Shown one piece after another: positions 1 through 7,778 of a DNA stretch of 64,000 nucleotides. The position numbers and the translations under genes are program-made. The stretch is from positions 1,178,001 through 1,242,000 of the forward strand of contig NZ_JAJNDB010000001.1 in NCBI RefSeq assembly GCF_021026375.1. The letters are read 5' to 3'. The notes beneath the pieces are model-generated. The model worked only from the letters and a program-made list of their open reading frames with translations. It did not search any database and was not told the DNA's origin. The stretch is from Actinomycetospora endophytica (GTDB lineage Bacteria > Actinomycetota > Actinomycetes > Mycobacteriales > Pseudonocardiaceae). The stretch's first letter is position 1; each line of letters opens with the position of its first letter.

Positions 1-909
1 CCCACCCTCGCGTCGCTGCAGCAGCGCGTGGCGGACCTGCTCGGCGTCGAGGCGGCGCTGTGGACCCCGACGGGCTGCATGGCCAACGCGATCGCGCTGA
101 TGGACCACCTCGAGCGCGGTGACCGTTTCCTCGCCCCCGCGGGCGCCCACGTGCTGGAGGCCGAGCTCGGCACCTCCGCGTGGCTCGCGGGCGGGCTGCC
201 CGCCCCGCTGCCGCACTCCGGCGGCCCGGGTCGTCCGACCCCGGCCGACGTCACCGCCGCGGCGGGTACGGCCGGCCCCTACTTCGGGCTGCGCACCCGG
301 CTGTTGTGCCTGGAGAACACCCACAACGCCGCGGGCGGGGCGGTGACCCCGGTGGCCGAGCACCGGGCGCTCGTCGCGGCCGCGCACGACGCCGGGCTCG
401 CCGTCCACCTCGACGGGGCCCGGCTCTGGCACGCCGCGGTGGCGCTGGGCGTTCCGCCCTCGGACCTGACCGCCGGCGCGGACACCGTCAGCGTCTGCCT
501 GTCAAAGGGGCTCGGGGCGCCGATGGGGTCGCTCGTGGCCGGCTCGGCGGCGTTCGTGGAGCGGGCGTGGCGGCTGCGCAAGATGCTCGGCGGCGGGATC
601 CGGCAGGGCGGCGTGCTCGGCGCCGCGGGCCACGTCGCGCTGGACGGCATCGACGACCTCGCCGCCGACCACGAGCACGCCCGCCTGCTCGCCGAGGGCC
701 TGGCCGCGAAGGGCTGGCCGGTGTCGACCCCCGAGACCAACATCGTGCTGGTGACGACGTCCGACCCGGCGGCGGTCGTGGCAAAGCTCGCGAAGGTCGA
801 CGTGCGCGCCGTCCCGTTCGGGCCGGGCGTGCGGTTCGTGACCCACCGGGACGTCTCGCGGGCCGACGTCGAGGGCGCGCTGGAGCGCATCGGTGGTCTC
901 GGCCCGTGA
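1..909 (+). CDS. Low-specificity L-threonine aldolase family protein (5' end outside window)
   Basis: This is a PLP-dependent fold-type I lyase of the threonine aldolase / beta-eliminating lyase family, which cleaves L-threonine or L-allo-threonine to glycine and acetaldehyde. The frame is open from base 1, so the start lies upstream; the GTG at 28 is probably internal because family-like sequence precedes it. The segment VCLSKGLGAPMGS carries the expected Schiff-base lysine, and HLDGARLWHAA carries the cofactor-binding Asp and the usual active-site Arg. The C-terminal half is complete and ends with TGA. A 57-base gap separates it from the E1 alpha gene. Nothing ties it to the coenzyme M genes downstream except closeness. 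The family call is firm; the exact substrate is not determined. Confidence 0.85.
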   Translation, partial: PTLASLQQRVADLLGVEAALWTPTGCMANAIALMDHLERGDRFLAPAGAHVLEAELGTSAWLAGGLPAPLPHSGGPGRPTPADVTAAAGTAGPYFGLRTRLLCLENTHNAAGGAVTPVAEHRALVAAAHDAGLAVHLDGARLWHAAVALGVPPSDLTAGADTVSVCLSKGLGAPMGSLVAGSAAFVERAWRLRKMLGGGIRQGGVLGAAGHVALDGIDDLAADHEHARLLAEGLAAKGWPVSTPETNIVLVTTSDPAAVVAKLAKVDVRAVPFGPGVRFVTHRDVSRADVEGALERIGGLGP

Positions 910-966
910 GCGGGCCCGGAGGCCGGCCAGGCCGAAGGACGACCGATCTGTTGGCCTCCGTGGACG

Positions 967-2019
967 ATGCCCCGTGCGACCTGCGTCACTACTTTCGGCG
1001 AGGTGGACGCGCCCGTAGCTACCCCTCCCCGAGCCGAGCAGACGGCCCCGGACCTGCGGGATCTCTACGAGCGGATGCTGCGGATCCGCCAGTTCGAGGC
1101 CAAGGTCGACGTCCTCTACCGGCAGGGACGCGTCCGCGGTCCGGCCCACCTGGGGCTCGGGCAGGAGGCCATCGCCGTCGGGGTCGCGGCGGCGCTGCGG
1201 TCGGGTGACTTCTCGCTCGGCACCTACCGCGGCCACGCCCACGCGCTGGCCCGAGGCGCCTCGGAGGAGGCGGTGCTGCGCGAGCTGCTCGGCCGGGTCG
1301 GCGGCATCTGCGGCGGCAAGGGCGGCTCGATGCACATCACCAGCGTCGAGCACGGCTACTACGGCTCCTACGCGATCGTCGGCGGCCACATCCCGACCGC
1401 CGTCGGCATGGCGTGGGCGAGCCGGATCCGTCGCGACGGCGGCGTCACGGCCTGCTTCTTCGGCGACGGCACGACGAACATCGGCGCCTTCCACGAGGCG
1501 GTCAACCTCGCCGCCGTCTGGTCGCTCCCGGTGGTGTTCGTCTGCGAGAACAACCTCTACATGGAGTACACGCCGATCGGTGACGTGATCCCGGTCGAGC
1601 GGCCGGCCGCCGACCGCGCCTCCGCCTACGGGCTGGCGCCGCTCGTCGTCGACGGCAACGACGTGGCCGCGGTCCGCGAGATGGCGCTGGCCGCCGTCGA
1701 CCGCGCCCGCCGCGGCGACGGGCCGTCGCTGGTCGAGGCCGTCACGTACCGGCTGGGCGGGCACTCGGTCGCCGACGGCGGGGCCTACCGCCACCCCGAC
1801 GAGGTCGCCGCGGCGCGGACCCGCGACCCGCTCGTGCGGCTGGCGACCGAGATGGCGCAGTCCGGCGAGATGGGCGTCGACGAGTCCGACGCCCTCGTCA
1901 CCCGGGTCAAGGGCGAGATGGACGCCCTGGCCGCGCGGGTGCTCGAGGAGCCGACCCCGGACGCCGCCGGCGCCTGGACCGGGATGTGGAGCGACGGGAG
2001 TGCGGCGTGGCGCAACTGA
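967..2019 (+). CDS. Thiamine-diphosphate-dependent E1 component, alpha subunit (pyruvate/acetoin dehydrogenase type)
   Basis: This is the alpha chain of a heterotetrameric E1, which with the beta chain performs thiamine-dependent decarboxylation of a 2-oxo acid or cleavage of an acyloin and passes the acyl unit to a lipoyl E2. The TPP/Mg motif is intact: GDGTTNIG at about residues 166-173 and CENN at about 193-196. The activation-loop region RLGGHSVADGGAYR is the usual phosphorylation-loop equivalent. Length (350 aa) is normal. The coding end overlaps the E1 beta start by 13 bases, and a MetE-family gene follows, so the three form one operon. No E2 or E3 gene is in the window, which leaves the acyl acceptor unknown. 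Pyruvate, acetoin or a CoM-linked carbonyl are all possible substrates. Confidence 0.88.
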   Translation: MPRATCVTTFGEVDAPVATPPRAEQTAPDLRDLYERMLRIRQFEAKVDVLYRQGRVRGPAHLGLGQEAIAVGVAAALRSGDFSLGTYRGHAHALARGASEEAVLRELLGRVGGICGGKGGSMHITSVEHGYYGSYAIVGGHIPTAVGMAWASRIRRDGGVTACFFGDGTTNIGAFHEAVNLAAVWSLPVVFVCENNLYMEYTPIGDVIPVERPAADRASAYGLAPLVVDGNDVAAVREMALAAVDRARRGDGPSLVEAVTYRLGGHSVADGGAYRHPDEVAAARTRDPLVRLATEMAQSGEMGVDESDALVTRVKGEMDALAARVLEEPTPDAAGAWTGMWSDGSAAWRN

Positions 2020-3008
2020 CCTTCCGCGAGGCCGTGGCCGCGGCGCTCGACCAGGAGATGGCCCGCGACGAGACCGTGGTGCTGCTGGGCGAGGACGTCG
2101 GGTCGGGCGGGGTCTTCAAGACGACCGCCGGGCTGAAGGAGCGCTTCGGCCCGGACCGGGTCTGGGACACCCCGATCTCCGAGCAGGCCATCGCCGGTGC
2201 CGCGATGGGGGCGGCCACGGCCGGTCTCCGCCCCGTCGCCGAGATCATGTTCTCGGACTTCTACGCCACCTGCTGGGACCAGGTCGCCAACGAGATCGCC
2301 AAGGCCTGCTACATGACCGGCGGCCAGCTGCGGATGCCGCTGGTGATCCGCGGGACCAACGGCGGCGGGCTCGGGTTCGGCGCGCAGCACAGCCAGTCGG
2401 TCGAGAACTGGGCGATGTGCGTCCCCGGCATCAAGATCGTCTCGCCGTCGACCCCGGACGACATGTGGGGCCTGCTCGCGGCGGCCATCCGCGACCCGGA
2501 GCCGGTGCTGGTGTTCGAGCACAAGGCGCTGTTCGGGACGAAGGCCGAGCGCCCGGCCGGCGACCACCACCTGGTCCCCCTCGGCGAGGCCGCGCTCCGA
2601 CGACGGGGCGACGACGTCACGCTCATCGGCCTGGCCCGCACCGTCGGGATGTGCGAGCAGGCGGCCACCGCACTCGCCGAGGACGGCATCGCCGCGGACG
2701 TCATCGACCTGCGCTGCCTGGTCCCCCTCGACGCCGCCACGGTCCTCGCGTCCGCGCGGCGCACCGGCCGCGTGGTGATCGTCGAGGAGAACCCCGGCCA
2801 GCTCGGCTGGGGCGCGGCCGTCGCCGCGATCCTCGCCGAGGAGGCGTTCCACGACCTGCGGGCGCCGGTCGTGCGCGTGTCCGGCGGCAACGTCCCGCTG
2901 CCGGTCGCCACCGCCATGGAGGCCGCGGTCATGCCGTCGGCCGAGAAGGTCGCCGCCGCCGCTCGGGGCCTGACCGAGGGACGGATTCCAGCCGCAACCC
3001 CAGCCTGA
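2007..3008 (+). CDS. Thiamine-diphosphate-dependent E1 component, beta subunit
   Basis: This is the beta chain of the E1 heterotetramer encoded with the preceding gene. The N-terminus (LTFREAVAAALDQEM, then GEDVG) and the segment GFGAQHSQSVENW, with the histidine that lines the active site in E1 beta chains, are typical. The C-terminal transketolase domain ends in VIVEENPGQLGWGA. I chose the GTG at 2007 over the upstream GTG at 1986 because GGAG lies 6 bases before it and the protein then begins at the usual place for the family (333 aa). The gene overlaps E1 alpha by 13 bases and is followed after 11 bases by the MetE-family gene, which argues for co-transcription and a shared pathway. Confidence 0.88.
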   Translation: MAQLTFREAVAAALDQEMARDETVVLLGEDVGSGGVFKTTAGLKERFGPDRVWDTPISEQAIAGAAMGAATAGLRPVAEIMFSDFYATCWDQVANEIAKACYMTGGQLRMPLVIRGTNGGGLGFGAQHSQSVENWAMCVPGIKIVSPSTPDDMWGLLAAAIRDPEPVLVFEHKALFGTKAERPAGDHHLVPLGEAALRRRGDDVTLIGLARTVGMCEQAATALAEDGIAADVIDLRCLVPLDAATVLASARRTGRVVIVEENPGQLGWGAAVAAILAEEAFHDLRAPVVRVSGGNVPLPVATAMEAAVMPSAEKVAAAARGLTEGRIPAATPA

Positions 3009-3019
3009 GGAGACAGATC

Positions 3020-4060
3020 ATGCGGATTCGGAACGAGGATGTCCTGCTCCCGGTGTCGGCGGTGTCCGCCTTCCCGCGGCCGCACTGGCTGCAGGGACGG
3101 ATTCTCGGCTGCGGGACCGAGCCCACCTACCGCAGCCACAACCTCCGCGTGGCCTACGAGGACGCCTGCAAGCTCACCGCCCGGGAACAGGAGGCGGCCG
3201 GGCTCGACATCCTCTGCGACGGCGCCCAGTACTACGAGTGGGAGGCGCCCGGCTTCCAGCTCGAGCCGATCTTCCACTTCATCCCGGAGAACCTCGGCGG
3301 GATCGACAACTTCGGACCGCCCGGCGACGGCGCGAAGTACGCCCCGTTCTACAAGGGCACGGTGCACAGCAAGGTCGAGTGGGTGCGCCCGATCTTCGAG
3401 GCCGTCGCGTACGCGATGCAGCTCGCCACCGACCGCCCGTTCAAGGTCGCGATGCTCGGCCCCGCGCAGCAGTCGATCATCCTGAACGACCAGCACTACG
3501 GCGACGGCGTCGCGCTCGCCAAGGACATCGCCCGGGCGCTGAACAAGGAACTGCACTACCTGCAGGACATGGGCATGGAGGCCGTCCAGCTCATCGACGT
3601 GCTGCCGCCCTACACCCAGGACATGTGGCAGATCGAGTGCCAGCAGATCATGTTCGAGGGCATCAATATGATCAAGTTCTGGCACGTCTGCTACGGCAGC
3701 GTCGACGGCCAGCGCGACATCTTCGACAACCACGCGGCGGGCATGATGCCGCTGTTCCGGGAGTCGCCCTGCGACGTGATCCACCTGGAGTTCACGAACA
3801 AGGACTTCGTCGAGCTCGAGGCGTTCGCGGACTACCCGACCGACAAGGTGCTCGGCGTCGGGGTGGTGGACGCGAAGAACACCATGGTCGAGCCCGTCGA
3901 GCAGATCGCCGACCGGATCCGGCGGGCGCTCAAGGTCATCCCGGCGGACCGGCTGCTGGTAGCCCCGGACTGCGGGCTCGGCTACTTCAGCCGCACCACC
4001 GCGTACGCGAAGCTGCGCAACATGGGCCAGGCCGCCCGAGAGGTCCGCGCGGCCCTGTAG
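3020..4060 (+). CDS. Short MetE-family zinc protein, candidate epoxyalkane:coenzyme M transferase (2-hydroxyalkyl-CoM lyase)
   Basis: This 346-residue protein matches only the C-terminal barrel of cobalamin-independent methionine synthase. The zinc triad is visible: His222 and Cys224 in FWHVCYGS and Cys318 in VAPDCGLGYF. The length suits the CoM transferases XecA and EtnE, which are single-barrel MetE relatives that join CoM thiolate to an epoxide, and it is far shorter than MetE. The methionine synthase GSFP motif reads SAFPRP. From memory, EtnE has an NYPNPRW-like segment near its N-terminus and VKSTITET near its C-terminus; here the matching places read SAFPRPHW and VDAKNTMVEP, so this is a divergent member. 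GAGGAGA precedes the ATG. It is the last gene of the E1 operon and lies near a complete CoM biosynthesis set. The substrate is inferred. Confidence 0.65.
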   Translation: MRIRNEDVLLPVSAVSAFPRPHWLQGRILGCGTEPTYRSHNLRVAYEDACKLTAREQEAAGLDILCDGAQYYEWEAPGFQLEPIFHFIPENLGGIDNFGPPGDGAKYAPFYKGTVHSKVEWVRPIFEAVAYAMQLATDRPFKVAMLGPAQQSIILNDQHYGDGVALAKDIARALNKELHYLQDMGMEAVQLIDVLPPYTQDMWQIECQQIMFEGINMIKFWHVCYGSVDGQRDIFDNHAAGMMPLFRESPCDVIHLEFTNKDFVELEAFADYPTDKVLGVGVVDAKNTMVEPVEQIADRIRRALKVIPADRLLVAPDCGLGYFSRTTAYAKLRNMGQAAREVRAAL

Positions 4061-4089
4061 AAGGCGTCGTGGCCGGCGCGTCGTCCCCC

Positions 4090-5259
4090 TCACGGCGCGC
4101 CGGCCACCACGTCCTCGGTCGCCCGCAGCTCGGCGAGGTCGCGGTACCCCGCCAGCGCGAGGGTGGTGTCCAGCTCGGCGAGCAGGCACCGGACGACGTG
4201 GTGGACCCCCGCCTGCCCGCCCAGCGCCAGCCCGAACGCGAACGGCCGGCCGACCAGGACCGCGTCCGCGCCCAGCGCGAGGGCGACCGCGGCGTCGGCG
4301 CCCGTGCGGATCCCGGAGTCGAACAGCACCGGCACCCGCCCGGCGACCGACGCGACGACGCCCGGCAGCGCGGACAGCGCCCCGATCGCCCGGTCCACCT
4401 GCCGCCCGCCGTGGTTGGACACGATCACCCCGTCCACCCCGTGCCGGAGGGCCAGCTGCGCGTCCTCGGCGCGCTGGATCCCCTTGACGACCAGCGGTCC
4501 CTCCCACTGCGCCCGGATCCGGTCCAGCCGGTCCCAGCCCCAGGCGGTGCCGGTGAACAGGCGCTGGCGGTGGCGGACCGCCGCGCCGAGGTCCTCCTCC
4601 GGGGAACGGGCGAGGCCGGCGCGGAAGGCCGGGTCCGAGAACGGGATCGCCGTGCCCACGCCGCGCAGGAACGGCAGGTAGGCGCGGTCGAGGTCGCGTG
4701 GGCGCCAGCCGAGGGTCCAGGTGTCGAGGGTGACGACGAGGACGGTGAACCCGGCGGCCCGGGCGCGGGCCAGCAGGCTGGCGGTCACGTCGTCGTCGGT
4801 CGGCCGGTAGAGCTGGTACCAGCGGGGTCCGCGCCCGGAGGCCTCGGCCACCTCCTCGGTGGTGTGCGACGACGCCGTCGAGAGCACCGCCGGGACGCCG
4901 AGAGCCGCCGCGGCCCGGGCGGTGGCGAGCTCGCCGTCGTCGTGCAGCAGGCTCTGCACCCCCACCGGCCCGAGCAGCAGCGGAGCGGGCATCCAGGTGC
5001 CCAGCAGCCGCGTCGACCAGTCCCGGACGTGGTTGCCGCGCAGCATGCGCGGCACGAGGCCGACGCGATCGAAGGCGGCCCGGTTGGCGCGCATCGTCGC
5101 CCCGGACCCGGCCCCGCCCGCGACGTAGTCGAACGCGTGCGCCGGCAGCACGCGGCGCGCGGCCGCCTCGAGCCGCGCGGGGTCGGTGGGCAGCGCGGGG
5201 ACCCGGCCGTCGAGCCCGGCCGCGTAGATCTCGGCGCCGTAGCGGTCGGGGCCGGTCAC
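4090..5259 (-). CDS. FMN-dependent alpha-hydroxy acid dehydrogenase/oxidase (LldD / lactate 2-monooxygenase family)
   Basis: This is a (beta/alpha)8 flavoprotein that oxidises an L-2-hydroxy acid to the 2-oxo acid. The catalytic His and FMN-contact segment VSNHGGRQVDRAIGAL lies at about residue 280, and the phosphate-binding segments DSGIRTGADAAVALALGADAVLVGR follow in order as two halves typical of the family. The N-terminal RYGAEIYAAGL and YVAGGAGS match lactate monooxygenase-like proteins. I chose the GTG at 5259 (389 aa) because family similarity begins there; in-frame ATGs up to 5352 would add a Pro/Gly-rich leader and approach the divergent lyase gene. It is read against the E1/CoM-transferase operon and converges with it. 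It might feed a 2-oxo acid to the neighbouring E1, but that is speculation. Confidence 0.8.
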   Translation of the reverse strand: MTGPDRYGAEIYAAGLDGRVPALPTDPARLEAAARRVLPAHAFDYVAGGAGSGATMRANRAAFDRVGLVPRMLRGNHVRDWSTRLLGTWMPAPLLLGPVGVQSLLHDDGELATARAAAALGVPAVLSTASSHTTEEVAEASGRGPRWYQLYRPTDDDVTASLLARARAAGFTVLVVTLDTWTLGWRPRDLDRAYLPFLRGVGTAIPFSDPAFRAGLARSPEEDLGAAVRHRQRLFTGTAWGWDRLDRIRAQWEGPLVVKGIQRAEDAQLALRHGVDGVIVSNHGGRQVDRAIGALSALPGVVASVAGRVPVLFDSGIRTGADAAVALALGADAVLVGRPFAFGLALGGQAGVHHVVRCLLAELDTTLALAGYRDLAELRATEDVVAGAP

Positions 5260-5357
5260 GGGTCCATCGTCGGCGCGGGGAGGGCCCCCGGGCCAGGGTC
5301 CGGGGTCGGGTTCGTCCCGTCCGGACATGGTCGCCCGGGACATGTCCGGCAAAGCTC

Positions 5358-6821
5358 GTGGTCGTGAGCGGCCGCTACGCCGAAGAGCTCGTCGACGCCG
5401 GATTCGCCGTGGAGGTGGCCGACGCGCCGCTGCTGCACGACGGGCTCAACGTCGCCGACCTGGCCCACCTGCTGGTGCTCGTCGAGCGCGGCGTCGTCCC
5501 GTCGCGGGCCGTCCCGGGCCTGGTCGCGGTGCTGACCGACGCCGACCGGACCCCCGCCGCGGAGTTCGGGTACGACCCGCGCCACGGCGAGGTCTACAAC
5601 TGCCGCGAGAAGCGGTTCGCCGCCGCGATCGGGCGGGACGCGGGCTGGCTCCACGCGGGGCGACCCCGCCGCGAGGCCGTCCGGATCGCGCTGCGCCTGC
5701 GGGTGCGCCGCGATCTCTGCGACCTGATCGAGGCGGCCGCGGCGTTCGCGCTGGCGGGGGCCCGCACGGCCGCGGCGCACGCCGAGACGCTCATGGTCGA
5801 CCAGACCTACCTGCAGCACGCCCAGCCCTCGACGTTCGGGCACTACCTGCTCGGGATGGTCCACCCGGCGCTGCGCGAGATCGAGCGGCTCACCGCGGAC
5901 CTCGACGGCGTCGACCGGAGCCCGGCGGGAGCGGGCGGCGTCAACGGCAGCCCGCTCACCGGCGACCGGGCGCACATCGCCGAGCTCCTCGGGTTCGCCG
6001 AGGTCATCGAGCACACCCGCGACGCGATGTGGGCCTCCGACGGCTACACCGCGCTGGTCGGGCACGCCGCGGGGCTCGCCACCACACTCGACCGGCTCGC
6101 CGAGGACCTCGAGATCTGGAGCAGCGCCGAGTTCGGCTGGGTGCACCTGGCCCTCGAGCACACCCGCACCAGCATCCTCATGCCGCAGAAGCGCAACCCG
6201 TACGCGCTGACGATGGTGCGCGGCGAGGCCGGGGTGCTCATCGGCCGCGCCACCGGGATGCTCGCGCTGGCCAAGAGCCCGTCGGCCCGCAGCGACAACA
6301 TGATCTTCTCCTACGGCGAGGTGCCCCGGTCGGTCGATCTCGCGACCCGCGCCACCCGGCTCATGGCGGGCGTCGTCGCCGAGCTGGAGGTCGACGCGGC
6401 CGCGATGGAGGCGGCGCTGCGCGGCGGCTTCTCGCAGGCCGCCGACCTCGCCGAGCACCTCATGGTCACCGCGGGCCTGGACTACCGCAGCGCCTACGAC
6501 GTCGTCGGGATCGCGGTCCGCCGGGCCGCCGGCGCGGGCCTGACCGGCGCCGACCTCACCCGCGAGGACCTCGAGTCCGCGGCCGCCGAGGCGGGCCTCG
6601 AGCTCACCGCGACGCTCGGCGACCTGGCGGAGGTCCTCGACCCGGCGCGCATCGTCCGGTCCCGGGACTCCCGGGGCGGGGCCGCGCCCGACGAGGTCCG
6701 GCGGATGGCGGCCGCGTGCTGCTCGGTGGCCGAGAAGGCGCGCGACGCGGTCCGGGCCCGACGAGCGGGCTTCGACACCGCCGAGGCCGAGCTCCGACGG
6801 CGGGTCGCGGCCCTCGGGTAG
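5358..6821 (+). CDS. Argininosuccinate-lyase-like protein of the aspartase/fumarase superfamily (candidate CoM biosynthesis lyase)
   Basis: This is a member of the fumarase/aspartase fold that catalyses beta-eliminations. The signature loop TSILMPQKRNPY lies near residue 275, with the earlier conserved blocks YLQHAQPSTFGHYLL and GGVNGSPLTGDR. The overall pattern is closest to argininosuccinate lyase, but no arginine genes are nearby. In Xanthobacter two proteins of this superfamily (XcbB1, XcbC1) act in CoM synthesis, one eliminating phosphate from phosphosulfolactate; this window also has two, this one and 7775-9118. Its stop abuts the convergent stop of the PLP enzyme gene with no gap. GTG at 5364 is an equally good start. 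Which lyase does which step cannot be told from sequence alone. Confidence 0.7.
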   Translation: MVVSGRYAEELVDAGFAVEVADAPLLHDGLNVADLAHLLVLVERGVVPSRAVPGLVAVLTDADRTPAAEFGYDPRHGEVYNCREKRFAAAIGRDAGWLHAGRPRREAVRIALRLRVRRDLCDLIEAAAAFALAGARTAAAHAETLMVDQTYLQHAQPSTFGHYLLGMVHPALREIERLTADLDGVDRSPAGAGGVNGSPLTGDRAHIAELLGFAEVIEHTRDAMWASDGYTALVGHAAGLATTLDRLAEDLEIWSSAEFGWVHLALEHTRTSILMPQKRNPYALTMVRGEAGVLIGRATGMLALAKSPSARSDNMIFSYGEVPRSVDLATRATRLMAGVVAELEVDAAAMEAALRGGFSQAADLAEHLMVTAGLDYRSAYDVVGIAVRRAAGAGLTGADLTREDLESAAAEAGLELTATLGDLAEVLDPARIVRSRDSRGGAAPDEVRRMAAACCSVAEKARDAVRARRAGFDTAEAELRRRVAALG

Positions 6822-7778
6822 CTACGGCGTGGTGAACAGCGTGGGCGCACCCCCGCTGACCAGGAACACCACCGGCCCGGTGACCTCGCCGCGCCGTGCG
6901 GCCACGAGCAGGCCCGCCATCGCCTTGGCGGCGAACACCGGGTCGAGGAACACCCCCTCGGTGCACGCGACGAGTGCCGCGGCGGCGTCGCCCTCCGGCG
7001 AGCGCCGGCCGTAGGCGGGGCCGAGGTGCCCGTCGAGGATCGTCGGCGGTTCCGTCGGGGCGGGGACGCCGAGGAGCTGGGCGGCGCCGCGGGCCAGCGC
7101 CGTCACCCGCTCCACGCACTCCGGGGCGGGCCGGCTCACGGTCACCCCGACGACCCGGCCCAGGCCCTGCCAGGCGACTCCCGCGTGCAGGCCGCCCTGG
7201 GTCCCGCACGAGCCCGTGGCCAGCCAGAACGTCGCCGGCCCGATCCCCGCCGCGGCGAGCTGCCCGGCGAGCTCGACGGCCGCGGTCGCGTAGCCGAGGG
7301 CGCCGACCGGCGTGGCTCCGCCGCGCCCCAGGGCGAGTGGACACGCTCCGGCGGCACGCAGCTCGGCGGCCACCTCCTCCACGACCCGGTCCACGGAGGT
7401 GCGGTCCTGCTCGCCGGTGAAGCGGACGGTCGCGCCGGCGACGCCGGCCAGCGCCATGTTCCCGACGGCGGGTACCGGGTCGCCGTAGCAGACGAGCGTC
7501 GCCGCCAGCCCGTGCAGCCGGGCCGCGAGCGCGGCCAGCATCGCCCAGTTGGACGCGGGCCCGCCGCCGGTGACGAGGTGGTCGCACCCGCGGGCGAGGG
7601 CGTCGCCGAGCAGGTACTCGAGGCCCCGCACCTTGTTCCCGCCGACGCCGAGCCCGGTGAGGTCGTCGCGCTTGAGCCAGATCTCCACCCCGGCGGCCTC
7701 GGAGAGCCGGGGAGCGGGGACCAGCGGCGTCGGCAGCGTCGCCAGCCGGACCCGCGGGAGGGTGAGCGGACCGGTCAT
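6822..7778 (-). CDS. PLP-dependent D-cysteine desulfhydrase / ACC deaminase family protein (candidate CoM biosynthesis enzyme)
   Basis: This is a fold-type II PLP enzyme of the D-cysteine desulfhydrase family. KRDDLTGLGVGGNKVRGLEYL carries the cofactor lysine (Lys49) split over the usual block, followed by GGGPASNWAMLAALAARL and a phosphate-binding WLATGSCGTQGG. At 318 aa it has normal length. It is the last gene of the minus-strand operon that starts with comA, and its ATG overlaps the stop of the upstream lyase (ATGA). Bacterial CoM synthesis in Xanthobacter uses a PLP protein of this kind (XcbD1), and I recall that the published scheme ends with decarboxylation, thiolation and reduction steps. 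A thiolation or C-S chemistry role is therefore likely here; free D-cysteine breakdown is the alternative. Confidence 0.72.
   Translation of the reverse strand: MTGPLTLPRVRLATLPTPLVPAPRLSEAAGVEIWLKRDDLTGLGVGGNKVRGLEYLLGDALARGCDHLVTGGGPASNWAMLAALAARLHGLAATLVCYGDPVPAVGNMALAGVAGATVRFTGEQDRTSVDRVVEEVAAELRAAGACPLALGRGGATPVGALGYATAAVELAGQLAAAGIGPATFWLATGSCGTQGGLHAGVAWQGLGRVVGVTVSRPAPECVERVTALARGAAQLLGVPAPTEPPTILDGHLGPAYGRRSPEGDAAAALVACTEGVFLDPVFAAKAMAGLLVAARRGEVTGPVVFLVSGGAPTLFTTP

Noticed and set aside
3020-4060. Annotation as methionine synthase MetE
   Set aside because: The protein has only the C-terminal barrel, lacks the GSFP homocysteine motif, and sits in an E1 operon beside CoM biosynthesis genes.
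5260-5352. Longer hydroxy acid dehydrogenase starting at ATG 5352
   Set aside because: The extra Pro/Gly/Asp-rich leader is not found in the family and would leave only 5 bases to the divergent lyase start.
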